Source of the DNA: Pseudomonas gingeri
GTDB lineage: Bacteria > Pseudomonadota > Gammaproteobacteria > Pseudomonadales > Pseudomonadaceae
Assembly (NCBI RefSeq): GCF_013385425.1
Contig: NZ_JACAQA010000007.1
Coordinates: forward strand, 248,001 to 312,000
Direction: 5' to 3'
DNA length: 64,000 nucleotides
Shown here: positions 13,262 through 21,573 of the stretch, piece after piece
Layout of the letters: the number at the start of each line of letters is the position of its first letter
Numbering within the stretch: position 1 is the stretch's first letter
Notes under the pieces: model-generated
What the model saw: only the letters and a program-made list of their open reading frames with translations
Databases searched by the model: none
Told to the model about the DNA's origin: nothing
Position numbers and translations under genes: made by a program

Positions 13262-13939
13262 TCAGATGCCGGCCTGCAAGTAGTGCAGCACCGACTCGCA
13301 AATCATCGCCTTGTGCCGATGCTTGATCTGTTCCTCGGAGAGATCGATCTGGAATATCTCACTGAAGGTATGCCGGTTGGAGACTCGATAAAAACAGAAG
13401 GAACTGATCAGCATATGCAAATCGATGGCCTCTACGCCCCGACGAAAAACCCCTTGGGCTTCACCGCGCAGTAACGTTTCCTTGATTGTCTCCAGGACGT
13501 GATGGCTCATCGAGCGAATCGCCGGGGACTGCTTGACGTTGGCACCGTTGTGGATGTTTTCGATGCCGACGATGCGTACGAAATCGACATTGCGGTCATG
13601 GTGATCGAACGTGAACTCCACAAGGCGCTGGATGGCTTGCAGTGGTTCCAGCTCGGCCAGTTGCAGCTGACTTTCTGTTCGCCTGATGTCGCCGTAGAGC
13701 TTCTCGAGGACTTCAACGTAGAGCTGTTCCTTGCTACCGAAGTAGTAATAGATCATGCGCTTCGATGTTTTCGTGCGCTCGGCGATGGCGTCGACCCGCG
13801 CACCGGACAAACCCAGGCTGACAAACTCGACAATGGCTGCCTGGAGGATGTCCTTGCGGGTTTGTTCCGGGTTGTTTTTTCGGCCTTTGTGCCGTGCTTC
13901 GAGGGGTTGAGGTGCACCGGCATCGGCGAAATTCGTCAT
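13262..13939 (-). CDS. TetR-family regulator of the quinate/shikimate cluster (inferred)
   Basis: 225 residues. The N-terminal helix-turn-helix is clear: RKDILQAAIVEFVSLGLSG, then VDAIAERTKTSKRMIYYYFGSKEQLYVEVLE (about residues 27-75). The C-terminal part is a helical ligand domain rich in His (FDHHDRN, SMSHHVLE). It is convergent with the aroQ-dehydrogenase operon and upstream of quiC on the same strand, so it should sense quinate, shikimate or dehydroshikimate and repress the flanking promoters. Similar palindromes in the two promoter regions (11810-11823 and 16050-16063) are candidate operators. The ribosome site is weak. The effector and the sites are inference. Confidence 0.85.
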   Translation of the reverse strand: MTNFADAGAPQPLEARHKGRKNNPEQTRKDILQAAIVEFVSLGLSGARVDAIAERTKTSKRMIYYYFGSKEQLYVEVLEKLYGDIRRTESQLQLAELEPLQAIQRLVEFTFDHHDRNVDFVRIVGIENIHNGANVKQSPAIRSMSHHVLETIKETLLRGEAQGVFRRGVEAIDLHMLISSFCFYRVSNRHTFSEIFQIDLSEEQIKHRHKAMICESVLHYLQAGI

Positions 13940-14006
13940 TCTGGGCTCACGACCGCGTTGGAGTCGCCCGATTATGGGCTGAGCGTCTCCCGGAAGGAAG
14001 TCTCAT

Positions 14007-15914
14007 TCAGAGCCTGGCCTGGCGCACGGCACCTCTACGGGACTTGGCCATCGCGGCCAGTCGCACCGCTACGTTGGCCGCGCCATAGCCGACATAACCA
14101 TTCTTGCGTTGCAGGATCTCAAAGAAAAAGCGGTCGCCGAACGGCTCCGTGTAGACGTGGAACAACTCGCCACCCTGGGCATCGCGGTCATAGAGCACGT
14201 TGAAATAGGCCAGCTCGCTGAGGAACTCATCGTCGAAGTCGAAGCGCGCCGCCAAGTCGTCATAGTAATTGAGCGGGATATCCAACAGCGGCACCTGAGC
14301 CGCCTTGGCGCGGCTGACTTCAGCAAAGATATCCTCGCAGGAAAATGCGATGTGGTGCACCCCTGAGCCCTGATAACTGGACAGTGCATGGGAGATCGCC
14401 GTGTTACGATTTTCCGAGATGTTCAGCGGCAAGCGCACGGTGCTGCATTGGCTGCGCAACGCCCGGCTTTTGACCAGGCCGTAGGGATCGGGCAACACCA
14501 CTTCGTCGTCGGCCTCGAAGTCCAGCAAGCTTTTATAGAACAGTACCCAACTGTCGAGACTGTCCGCAGGCAACGCCATCGCCATGTGATCGATGCGCTG
14601 CAAGCCTCCTCCCGGCATCGCTTGTGGCTCCAACTTGAAATCGCTGTCGTAGATCGACTTGCCCGCCTCGGTCGGTTCAACCAGATAGATCAGGCTGCCA
14701 TCCGGCGCACGTACGGAAGGAATCTCGCGTTCGTTGGGACCGACCAGGCCACGGTATGGCTGCCCCTTGTACATCTGCGCGCGTTCCAATGCCGCACTGC
14801 CGTTCTCGACCCGTAGCGCCATGGCACATAGCGAAGGACCGTGCGCCTCGAAAAAGTTATGGGCGAACGAATAGGGTTCGGCGTTGAGCACGATCTTGAT
14901 ATCGCCTTGACCCAGCAGGCTGACCGCTTTCGAGCGATGCTGACCGAGACGGGCAAAGCCGAGGTTCTCCAGCCAAGTGGACAGCCGTGCACCCTGGGCT
15001 TCATCTACCGCGAACTCGAGGAACTCAACGCCGTCATAGCGGCTTGCCGAAGGTGGGTTGAAGAGTATGTCGGTGTTGATCGGCGCGACGTCTTTTTCCA
15101 ACAGCCTGCGGGTTTTTTCTTCCAGGTACAGCAGCGAGCGCAGGCCATCCGCCGCGTTGGCTCGAGGCGGCGCGGCACGGAAGCCATCGTTGAAGATTTC
15201 CAGCGACAACGGCCCGGTGTAACCGCTACGCAGGATTGGCGCGAGGAATCCGGCCAGATCAAACTCCCCCTGGCCGGGGAAGCAGCGGAAATGTCGGCTC
15301 CACTCCAGCACATCCATGGCCAACAGCGGCGCATCAGCCATCTGCACGAAGAAAATCTTGTCGCCGGGAATCTGCGCAATGGCGCTGGGGTCGCCCTTGA
15401 GTGACAAGGTGTGGAAGCTGTCGAGCAGCACGCCAAGCGCCGGATGATCGACCTGGCGTACCAGGTTCCACACCTGCTGCCAGGTGTTGACATGACGCCC
15501 CCACGCCAGCGCTTCGTAGCCAATCCGCAGGTTTCGAGCGCCGGCGCGCTCGGCGAGCAGGCTCAGGTCATCCAGAAGAATACGTTCATCGCCCAGCGAA
15601 TCCGTAGCGGTGTTACTGCACACCAGAACCAGGTCGGTGCCCAGCTCCTGCATCAAGTCGAACTTTCGCTCGACGCGGTCGATATTGCGCTGCAAGCGAT
15701 CACGACGGCAGCCTTCGAAGTCGCGAAACGGTTGAAACAAGGTGATAGCGATACCCAGATCAGCACACATCTGCCGGATGTTGCGCGGACTGCCATCATC
15801 GTAAAGGAGATCATTTTCGAAGATTTCCACACCGTCAAAACCCGCGGCCGCAATGGCTTCGAGTTTCTCCGGCAAGGTACCGCTCAAGGAAACGGTGGCA
15901 ATCGAACGCTGCAT
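14007..15914 (-). CDS. quiC: 3-dehydroshikimate dehydratase fused to HPPD-like domain (QuiC type)
   Basis: 635 residues in two parts. Residues 1-about 280 form a sugar-phosphate-isomerase/AP-endonuclease TIM barrel that dehydrates 3-dehydroshikimate to protocatechuate. The four metal ligands of P. putida QuiC1 are conserved at the same numbers: Glu134 (GYEALAWG), Asp165 (LLDSFHTL), Gln191 (FVQMADAP) and Glu239 (LSLEIFNDGF). From about 295 to the end it is a 4-hydroxyphenylpyruvate-dioxygenase-like vicinal-oxygen-chelate domain (GGGLQRIDHMAMAL, GVHHIAFSCEDIF, FFEILQRKNGYVGYG). That domain stabilises the known homologue and its own activity is uncertain. The start has an AGGAG site 8 bases upstream. 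The gene fires leftward from the promoter region that also serves the transporter and porin. Confidence 0.95.
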   Translation of the reverse strand: MQRSIATVSLSGTLPEKLEAIAAAGFDGVEIFENDLLYDDGSPRNIRQMCADLGIAITLFQPFRDFEGCRRDRLQRNIDRVERKFDLMQELGTDLVLVCSNTATDSLGDERILLDDLSLLAERAGARNLRIGYEALAWGRHVNTWQQVWNLVRQVDHPALGVLLDSFHTLSLKGDPSAIAQIPGDKIFFVQMADAPLLAMDVLEWSRHFRCFPGQGEFDLAGFLAPILRSGYTGPLSLEIFNDGFRAAPPRANAADGLRSLLYLEEKTRRLLEKDVAPINTDILFNPPSASRYDGVEFLEFAVDEAQGARLSTWLENLGFARLGQHRSKAVSLLGQGDIKIVLNAEPYSFAHNFFEAHGPSLCAMALRVENGSAALERAQMYKGQPYRGLVGPNEREIPSVRAPDGSLIYLVEPTEAGKSIYDSDFKLEPQAMPGGGLQRIDHMAMALPADSLDSWVLFYKSLLDFEADDEVVLPDPYGLVKSRALRSQCSTVRLPLNISENRNTAISHALSSYQGSGVHHIAFSCEDIFAEVSRAKAAQVPLLDIPLNYYDDLAARFDFDDEFLSELAYFNVLYDRDAQGGELFHVYTEPFGDRFFFEILQRKNGYVGYGAANVAVRLAAMAKSRRGAVRQARL

Positions 15915-16049
15915 GCTGCGGGCTCCTGGATGAATGCGGCTGCTACGGGCCGCCCTGTTAAAGCACCGGATTGATCAGCCTGTTCGGGGCCATGCTGGGT
16001 GCTGCAGCGAATTATTCGCTTGAGAAATTAGCACGACAATCACAAATGT

Positions 16050-16063
16050 ACTAACCAGTTAGT
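16050..16063. promoter_or_regulatory. TetR-type operator candidate in quiC/transporter promoter
   Basis: ACTAACCAGTTAGT has perfect 6-base inverted arms (ACTAAC/GTTAGT) around a 2-base centre. It lies in the middle of the 333-base divergent region, about 136 bases from quiC and 185 from the transporter. A related sequence lies in front of aroQ (11810-11823), and a 9-base half-site ACTAACCAG precedes the OprD gene (17657-17665). It is the likely target of the TetR protein encoded at 13262-13939. Confidence 0.55.
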
Positions 16064-16068
16064 TTTGT

Positions 16069-16083
16069 GTTCGATTATCGAAC
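16069..16083 (-). promoter_or_regulatory. PcaR-like binding site
   Basis: On the minus strand this reads GTTCGATAATCGAAC, a 7+1+7 perfect palindrome. From memory the published P. putida PcaR site is GTTCGATAATCGCAC, a 14 of 15 match. PcaR is the beta-ketoadipate-responsive IclR regulator of the pca genes, which take the protocatechuate made by QuiC. It starts 5 bases beyond the TetR-type palindrome, so the two proteins could compete or cooperate. Confidence 0.6.
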
Positions 16084-16247
16084 AGAAGCCGCCTTTGCCA
16101 ATTGACGCTGTTTCGCTCGCTGCTCAAAACTAGCTGCACATTCATAGGACGAGCCCGCAACACCGTTAGCCAATGCCTTGGGAATTTAATCGTCCCCGGT
16201 CGTGTCACCCGCCAGCTCATAACAATTTCAAGAATAGGGCCTTAGCC

Positions 16248-17576
16248 ATGTTTCAAACCGAAGTAACTTCCCGCACAACTGCGGCGCCCCCGGGTATCGG
16301 TGAAAAAATCCGCGATGCCATGGCCGTTGGCAAAACCCGCTGGGGCATGCTCGCCCTGGTATTTTTCGCCACCACACTGAACTACATAGACCGCGCCGCC
16401 CTTGGCATTATGCAGCCGCTCCTCGCCAAGGAAATGAGCTGGACGGCGATGGATTACGCCAACATCAACTTCTGGTTCCAGGTCGGTTATGCCATCGGCT
16501 TTGTGCTGCAAGGCCGCTTCATCGATCGGGTCGGGGTCAAGCGTGCGTTCTTCCTGGCCGTGTTGCTGTGGAGCTTCACCACGGGCGCCCATGGCCTGGC
16601 GACCTCTGCCGTCGGCTTCATGGTCTGCCGTTTCGTTCTCGGCCTGACCGAAGCCGCCAACTACCCGTCCTGCATGAAGACCACGCGACTGTGGTTCCCA
16701 GCCGGTGAGCGCGCTGTCGCGACCGGCATATTCAATGCCGGGACCAACGTTGGCGCGATGATGACCCCTGCCCTGCTGCCCTTGATCCTGTCCGTATGGG
16801 GCTGGCAAGCGGCGTTCATCTGCATGGGCCTGCTGGGCTTGATCTGGGTGGTGTGGTGGAGCTTGAAGTACCACAACCCCGAAGATCACCCCACCGTGCG
16901 CCAAAGCGAGCTGGATTACATCAATAAGGACGTCGAGCCGGCGTCGGCCAAAGTCCCCTTCTCACGCATCCTGCGTATGCGCGGCACCTGGGCGTTTGCC
17001 TTGGCCTATGCGCTCACGGCACCGGTGTTCTGGTTCTACCTGTACTGGCTGCCGCCGTTCCTCAATCAGCAATACAACCTGGGTATCAGCGTTACCCAGA
17101 TGGGTATTCCGCTCATGCTGATCTGGTTGACGGCCGACTTCGGCAGTATCGGCGGCGGGATCCTTTCTTCCTGGCTGATCGGTCGCGGCATGCGTGCGAC
17201 CACATCGCGACTGCTATCGATGTTGATATTCGCGATCACCATCATCGGCGTGATTTTCGCCGCCAATGCCAGCGGCTTGTGGATTGCGGTACTGGCCATT
17301 GCCCTGGCCGTCGGCGCACACCAGGCCTGGACTGCGAATATCTGGAGCCTGGTGATGGATTACACGCCCAAGGACCTGATCAGTACCGTGTTCGGTTTCG
17401 GCGGCATGTGCGCTGCGATTGGCGGCATGTTCATGACCCAGATCGTCGGCGCGGTACTGACCGCGACAAACAACAACTACAGCGTGCTGCTCATGATGAT
17501 CCCGGCGATGTACTTCATCGCCCTGATCTGGATGTACTTCATGTCCCCGCGCGATGTTGAAGTCATCAAGGACTGA
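16248..17576 (+). CDS. MFS transporter (ACS family), probable quinate/shikimate importer
   Basis: 442 residues from the ATG at 16248 (AGGG ahead). Twelve hydrophobic spans are apparent, with NYIDRAALGI after the first helix region, GRFIDRVGVKRAF in the loop after helix 2, RFVLGLTEAANYPS in helix 4 and GWQAAFICMG in helix 6. These are hallmarks of the anion:cation symporter family, whose members carry hexuronates, galactonate, 4-hydroxyphenylacetate and similar organic anions. The substrate is inferred from place: divergent from quiC and upstream of an OprD porin. It should bring quinate, shikimate or dehydroshikimate across the inner membrane with protons. A strong terminator follows the gene. 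Confidence 0.88.
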   Translation: MFQTEVTSRTTAAPPGIGEKIRDAMAVGKTRWGMLALVFFATTLNYIDRAALGIMQPLLAKEMSWTAMDYANINFWFQVGYAIGFVLQGRFIDRVGVKRAFFLAVLLWSFTTGAHGLATSAVGFMVCRFVLGLTEAANYPSCMKTTRLWFPAGERAVATGIFNAGTNVGAMMTPALLPLILSVWGWQAAFICMGLLGLIWVVWWSLKYHNPEDHPTVRQSELDYINKDVEPASAKVPFSRILRMRGTWAFALAYALTAPVFWFYLYWLPPFLNQQYNLGISVTQMGIPLMLIWLTADFGSIGGGILSSWLIGRGMRATTSRLLSMLIFAITIIGVIFAANASGLWIAVLAIALAVGAHQAWTANIWSLVMDYTPKDLISTVFGFGGMCAAIGGMFMTQIVGAVLTATNNNYSVLLMMIPAMYFIALIWMYFMSPRDVEVIKD

Positions 17577-17594
17577 TCACCCTTGATTGTTGGT

Positions 17595-17624
17595 AAAAGA
17601 GGCCGCCCTCCAGGCCTCTTTTCT
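17595..17624 (+). terminator. Rho-independent terminator after the MFS gene
   Basis: AAAAGAGGCC at 17595-17604 pairs perfectly with GGCCTCTTTT at 17613-17622 around an 8-base loop. The T-run gives rightward termination and the A-run a bidirectional look. It implies that the OprD gene downstream is at least partly under its own promoter. Confidence 0.85.
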
Positions 17625-17656
17625 TGAAGCATTCCCCGCAAGAAATGTTCAAAAGC

Positions 17657-17665
17657 ACTAACCAG
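17657..17665 (+). promoter_or_regulatory. Half-site of the ACTAACCAG operator ahead of the OprD gene
   Basis: ACTAACCAG is identical to the first 9 bases of the palindrome at 16050-16063; the right arm is not conserved. It is 46 bases before the porin start and just past the terminator, where a promoter is needed. It may be chance. Confidence 0.3.
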
Positions 17666-17710
17666 CCCCGAATTCGATGCCCTCATATAACTATAAGAAG
17701 GTCCCTTGCC

Positions 17711-18961
17711 ATGCCCGAAATTCGTCATCTCATCAGCGCACTTCCAGCCGCTGTCGCCGCCAGCGTCCTTGTTCCAGTCACCACCCAGGCAGCCGGATTT
17801 ATCGACGATGCCAACGTCAATCTGAATATTCGGAACTTCTTCATCAATCGTGATTTCGTCAACCCCGCCAACGCGCAACGCACTGCCCAGGAGTGGACCC
17901 AGAGCTTCATCCTCGACGCCCGCTCCGGCTTCACCCAAGGCACGGTCGGCTTTGGTGTCGATGTGCTGGGGCTGTATTCAATGAAGCTCGATGGCAGCAA
18001 GGGCACGGGGGGCACGCAGTTGCTGCCCATCCACAGTGACGGCTCTCCGGCAGATGATTTCGGACGTACTGGAGTGGCCGTCAAGGCGCGCTTTTCCAAG
18101 ACGGAGTTGAAGGTCGGTGAATGGATGCCCGTACTGCCCATCCTGCGCTCCGATGACGGCCGCTCGCTGCCGCAAACCTTTCGCGGGGGACAGATCACGT
18201 CCAGGGAAATCGACGGCCTGACGCTTTATGGCGGCCAGTTCCGTGGCAACAGCCCACGCAACGATGGCCTCATGGAGGACATGTCGCTATTCAACGTGCC
18301 GAAGGTGACGTCCGACCGCTTCAACTTTGGTGGTGCCGAATACACCTTCAACGACAATCGCACCCAAGTCGGCGTGTGGCATGCCCAATTGGAAGATATC
18401 TACCAGCAACAGTATTTCAACCTGACTCACCGTCAGCCGATGGGCGACTGGATACTGGGCGCCAACCTCGGTTTCTTCACCGGAAAGGACGATGGCAGCC
18501 ATCTGACAGGTCATCTTGATAACAAAACCTGGTCAGGGATGTTTTCGGCAAGGTACGCAGCCAACACCTTTTACCTCGGTCTGCAAAAGGTCAACGGCGA
18601 CAACTGGATGCGGGTCAATGGCACCAGCGGCGGCACACTGGCCAACGACAGCTATAACTCCAGCTTCGACAACGCCGGCGAGCACTCCTGGCAACTGCGC
18701 CATGACTACGACTTCGCCGCCCTCGGCATCCCCGGCCTGACGATAATGAACCGCTACATCCGTGGCGACAACGTGCACACCACCAGTACCAGCAACGGCC
18801 GGGAGTGGGTGCGGGAGTCGGAGCTGGCTTACGTCATTCAGTCAGGCACCCTCAAAAACCTGTCGCTGAGGCTACGTAACTCAAACATGCGTCGAGACTA
18901 CAGCACCAACGAGTTCGACGAGAATCGGTTGATTATCAGCTACCCGCTGTCGCTGCTGTAA
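17711..18961 (+). CDS. OprD-family outer-membrane porin
   Basis: 416 residues from the ATG at 17711, with AAGAAGG about 10 bases upstream. The signal peptide runs to about residue 28 (TTQAAG). The mature N-terminus GFIDDANVNLNIRNFFINRD, and later WTQSFILDARSGFTQGTVGFGVDVLGLYSMKLDG and HSWQLRHDYDFAALGIPGL, are diagnostic of the OprD family, the substrate-specific 18-strand porins of pseudomonads that admit basic amino acids or aromatic and organic acids. Placed after the quinate-cluster transporter, it probably belongs to the subgroup for carboxylates and should let quinate, shikimate or dehydroshikimate through the outer membrane. Confidence 0.9.
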   Translation: MPEIRHLISALPAAVAASVLVPVTTQAAGFIDDANVNLNIRNFFINRDFVNPANAQRTAQEWTQSFILDARSGFTQGTVGFGVDVLGLYSMKLDGSKGTGGTQLLPIHSDGSPADDFGRTGVAVKARFSKTELKVGEWMPVLPILRSDDGRSLPQTFRGGQITSREIDGLTLYGGQFRGNSPRNDGLMEDMSLFNVPKVTSDRFNFGGAEYTFNDNRTQVGVWHAQLEDIYQQQYFNLTHRQPMGDWILGANLGFFTGKDDGSHLTGHLDNKTWSGMFSARYAANTFYLGLQKVNGDNWMRVNGTSGGTLANDSYNSSFDNAGEHSWQLRHDYDFAALGIPGLTIMNRYIRGDNVHTTSTSNGREWVRESELAYVIQSGTLKNLSLRLRNSNMRRDYSTNEFDENRLIISYPLSLL

Positions 18962-18966
18962 CAAGA

Positions 18967-19003
18967 CGAAAAAAGCAGGGCGCCGGTCAACTGCGCGCCC
19001 TGC
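18967..19003 (-). terminator. Terminator of the PcaQ-like gene (leftward)
   Basis: GCAGGGCGC at 18975-18983 pairs with GCGCCCTGC at 18995-19003 around an 11-base loop. The A-run at 18969-18974 is a T-run on the minus strand, so the structure stops transcription coming from the regulator at 19071-20000, and may also fold in the porin transcript. Confidence 0.7.
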
Positions 19004-19070
19004 CGAGTTGCAGCCTGTGGCGCAGTTCCCTGATATCACCTCACGCAATATTGCCCCTCTATCCAAATGG

Positions 19071-20000
19071 TTACGGATAACGTCCATCTCGATACTCCTG
19101 CCCGACCTCCCGCAGCACATCCACACACCACTGGGCCGCCAATGGCATCGGCAGCGCCGGATTGCTGCACAGCCCCACCGAACCACCGGGCTCGCGAATC
19201 CCCAGCTCCAGCTCCACCAACTCACCTCGACTCAGGTCTTGCCGTACAGCGTCGAATGGCGCCACCCAGATCGCCTGGCTGCACTGCACGTAACGTCGGC
19301 TCAAGGTTAATGACAGGGTTTCCAGTCTCTGGCTTGGCGGGCTGATGCCATGCTGCACAAACAGACTGTCGGCAAACTTGCGAATCGTCGTCCCCGCCAA
19401 TGGCAATACCAATGGGTAGTCTTCAAGATTTTTAGGCGCCCGCGAATCGGCCAATAGCGGATGGCCGTTACGCACCACCAAGGTCATGGACTCGCTGTAC
19501 AGATGTTCGAATGCCAGCCCAAGAATCTGCGGACTCTCGGTCATGCGGCCGACCACCAGGTCCAACTCACCGACCCGCAGTTGGGACAGCAGGTACGCAC
19601 TCGGCCCAGTGACCACACTGACGACCAGCGCAGGATGTCGAGCGTGCAAACGGCAGACGACTTCCGGTACCAGCAAGCTTTCCACGGTGGAGAGTACGCC
19701 GAGCCTCGCGGTGACAGGTTCATGCTCGCCGGAACGCAAGCTGTTCACCCCCTCGCGTAGCGCTTGTACACTCGGCCCCGCATAACGCAGAAAAGCCACC
19801 CCGGCTTCAGTCAACACCGCACCGCTTTTACTGCGCGCGAACAGAGTTGTGGCCAGCAGGGTTTCCAGCTCTTTGAGGGTTTTGGAAAGCGCCGGCTGGC
19901 TGATCGCCAGTTTGTCCGAGGCGCGCGTCAGACTGCCTTGGCGGGCCACTTCGAGAAAACACAGCAGATGGCGGAATTTGATGCGGGTATCGATGTTCAC
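19071..20000 (-). CDS. pcaQ: LysR-family regulator, PcaQ-like
   Basis: 309 residues from a GTG start with an AAGG site 6 bases upstream. The N-terminal winged helix (IKFRHLLCFLEVARQGSLTRASDKLAISQPALSKTLKELE) and the opening MNIDTRIKF follow the PcaQ group, which activates protocatechuate genes with beta-carboxy-muconate or a related metabolite as effector. The effector-binding part (about 95-300) is a standard periplasmic-binding-protein fold with VVSVVTGPSAYLLSQLRVGELDLVVGRM. No pca structural genes are in the window; it borders the quinate genes that yield protocatechuate. PcaQ identity is a family call and the target may instead be the local cluster. Confidence 0.75.
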   Translation of the reverse strand: MNIDTRIKFRHLLCFLEVARQGSLTRASDKLAISQPALSKTLKELETLLATTLFARSKSGAVLTEAGVAFLRYAGPSVQALREGVNSLRSGEHEPVTARLGVLSTVESLLVPEVVCRLHARHPALVVSVVTGPSAYLLSQLRVGELDLVVGRMTESPQILGLAFEHLYSESMTLVVRNGHPLLADSRAPKNLEDYPLVLPLAGTTIRKFADSLFVQHGISPPSQRLETLSLTLSRRYVQCSQAIWVAPFDAVRQDLSRGELVELELGIREPGGSVGLCSNPALPMPLAAQWCVDVLREVGQEYRDGRYP

Positions 20001-20271
20001 TATGGACCTTGCCTGTCGGGTGAATGGATGAAACTGTTCGACCTGGAGGTGGATGACCGTCGCCAGTACTATCTGTGCCGATGCTCAGGTAGCTAACTGT
20101 CGAGGGATGGCGCCAACCTTTATGACTGGATCAAACGTTTGAAACAATAGCCCTGTATTCATATAGAGATGGGCAACCTTGACCTCTATACTTGTCATCG
20201 GTGTAAACCGTTGCCCCTCAACAGCATCGCTCACTCCCCCCTTCCCGGCGCAGCACTCTTGAGGTGTATCG

Positions 20272-21573
20272 ATGGACGTTGAACGCGCTCCCCGTACCAA
20301 TATTTTCCGGGTTCTGTGGGGGCGCCTGAAAGAGCACCCGCTGTCGAAGCTGGGCCCCGGGCTCATCACCGGCGTGGCCGACGACGATCCCAGCGGTATC
20401 GCCACCTACTCACAGGCGGGCGCCCAATTCGGCTTGAACATGCTGTGGACGATGCCGCTGACCTTTCCCCTGATGGCCGCCGTTCAATCGATGTGCGCCA
20501 ACCTCGGCCGAGTCACCGGCAAGGGACTCGCGGCCAACATCAAGACGGCCTTTCCACCCATTGTGCTACAGAGTGTCGTTCTGCTCCTGCTCATCGCCAA
20601 TACCCTGAACATTGCTGCCGACGTGGCCGCCATGGGAGAGGTGGCGGAACTGGTCAGTGGCATCAACCGACACCTCATGACCGCGCTCTTCGTCTTCGGG
20701 ACACTGGCACTGCAGATGTTCGTCCCTTACCACCGCTACGTGTTTTTCCTGAAGTGGCTGACGCTTTCGCTGCTGGCTTACGCCGCCGTACTGTTTACCG
20801 TGCATATCCCGTGGGAGCAGGTCGCCCTGCGTACCGTCTGGCCCCACTTCACCCCGGACGCGACCGCTGCCGCGGTGGTCGTCGCGATGTTCGGCACGAC
20901 CATCAGCCCTTATCTGTTTTTCTGGCAGACCTCTGAAGAAGTCGAGGACATGCAGAACCCACCCCTGAATGCACCGCTCAATCAAGACCCGCGCGAAGCG
21001 CGCAAGGAGTTGCAACGTATCCGCTGGGACACCTGGAGTGGCATGCTCTACTCCAACATCACCGCCTACTTCATCATTCTCGCGACGGCCGTAACCCTGA
21101 ACGTGGCTGGCGTGACCGACATCAACACCGCGGCACAAGCCGCCAGCGCCCTGCGGCCACTGGCCGGTGACTTCGCCTACCTGCTCTTCGCCCTCGGCAT
21201 ACTCGGCGTTGGCATGATCGGCGTACCGGTGCTCGCGGGCTCTGGCGCCTACGCCCTTTCCGAAGCGTTGGGCTGGAATGAAGGCCTCGAACGTAAAGTA
21301 CGCGACGCCCGGGGGTTCTACGGCATCATCGCCATCAGCGTACTTGCCGCGCTGGCCATCCAGTACTCGCCCATCAGCCCCATGAAAGCGCTGTTCTGGA
21401 GTGCCGTGATCAACGGGGTCGTGGCGGTGCCGCTGATGGTGGTCATCATCATGCTGGTGTCGAAGAAATCGGTGATGGGAGACTTCACGGCAAGCCGGCC
21501 GTTGATTGTCCTGGGCTGGGTGGCGACGGCCGTGATGGGGGTGGCGGCGGTGGCGATGTTTGTTCTGGGGTAG
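20272..21573 (+). CDS. NRAMP-fold transporter lacking canonical metal-site residues
   Basis: 433 residues, about 11 membrane spans, start with GAGGTG 6 bases upstream. It shows the NRAMP layout: helix 1 KLGPGLITGVADDDPSGIAT with AQFG following, and helix 6 MFGTTISPYLFFWQ. Standard NRAMP manganese/iron carriers bind metal through an Asp and Asn in DPGN (helix 1) and a Met in the helix 6 MPH motif. Here the first motif is Asp39-Pro-Ser-Gly42, so Asn is lost, and the helix 6 Met position is Ser212. The ion-binding chemistry must therefore differ, as in the magnesium-type and other NRAMP-related branches. It stands alone, with no metal regulator or riboswitch visible. The cargo is unknown. Confidence 0.8.
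   Translation: MDVERAPRTNIFRVLWGRLKEHPLSKLGPGLITGVADDDPSGIATYSQAGAQFGLNMLWTMPLTFPLMAAVQSMCANLGRVTGKGLAANIKTAFPPIVLQSVVLLLLIANTLNIAADVAAMGEVAELVSGINRHLMTALFVFGTLALQMFVPYHRYVFFLKWLTLSLLAYAAVLFTVHIPWEQVALRTVWPHFTPDATAAAVVVAMFGTTISPYLFFWQTSEEVEDMQNPPLNAPLNQDPREARKELQRIRWDTWSGMLYSNITAYFIILATAVTLNVAGVTDINTAAQAASALRPLAGDFAYLLFALGILGVGMIGVPVLAGSGAYALSEALGWNEGLERKVRDARGFYGIIAISVLAALAIQYSPISPMKALFWSAVINGVVAVPLMVVIIMLVSKKSVMGDFTASRPLIVLGWVATAVMGVAAVAMFVLG

Noticed and set aside
13499..14203. 234-codon plus-strand frame across the TetR gene and quiC end
   Set aside because: It crosses two genes in antisense and has no motif; the TetR helix-turn-helix and QuiC C-terminus on the minus strand are convincing.
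19060..19085. GGTTAC-N3-ATAAC as a PcaQ box
   Set aside because: The half-sites are in everted order relative to the ATAACC-N4-GGTTAA box I remember, and the site lies downstream of the regulator gene, not in a promoter.
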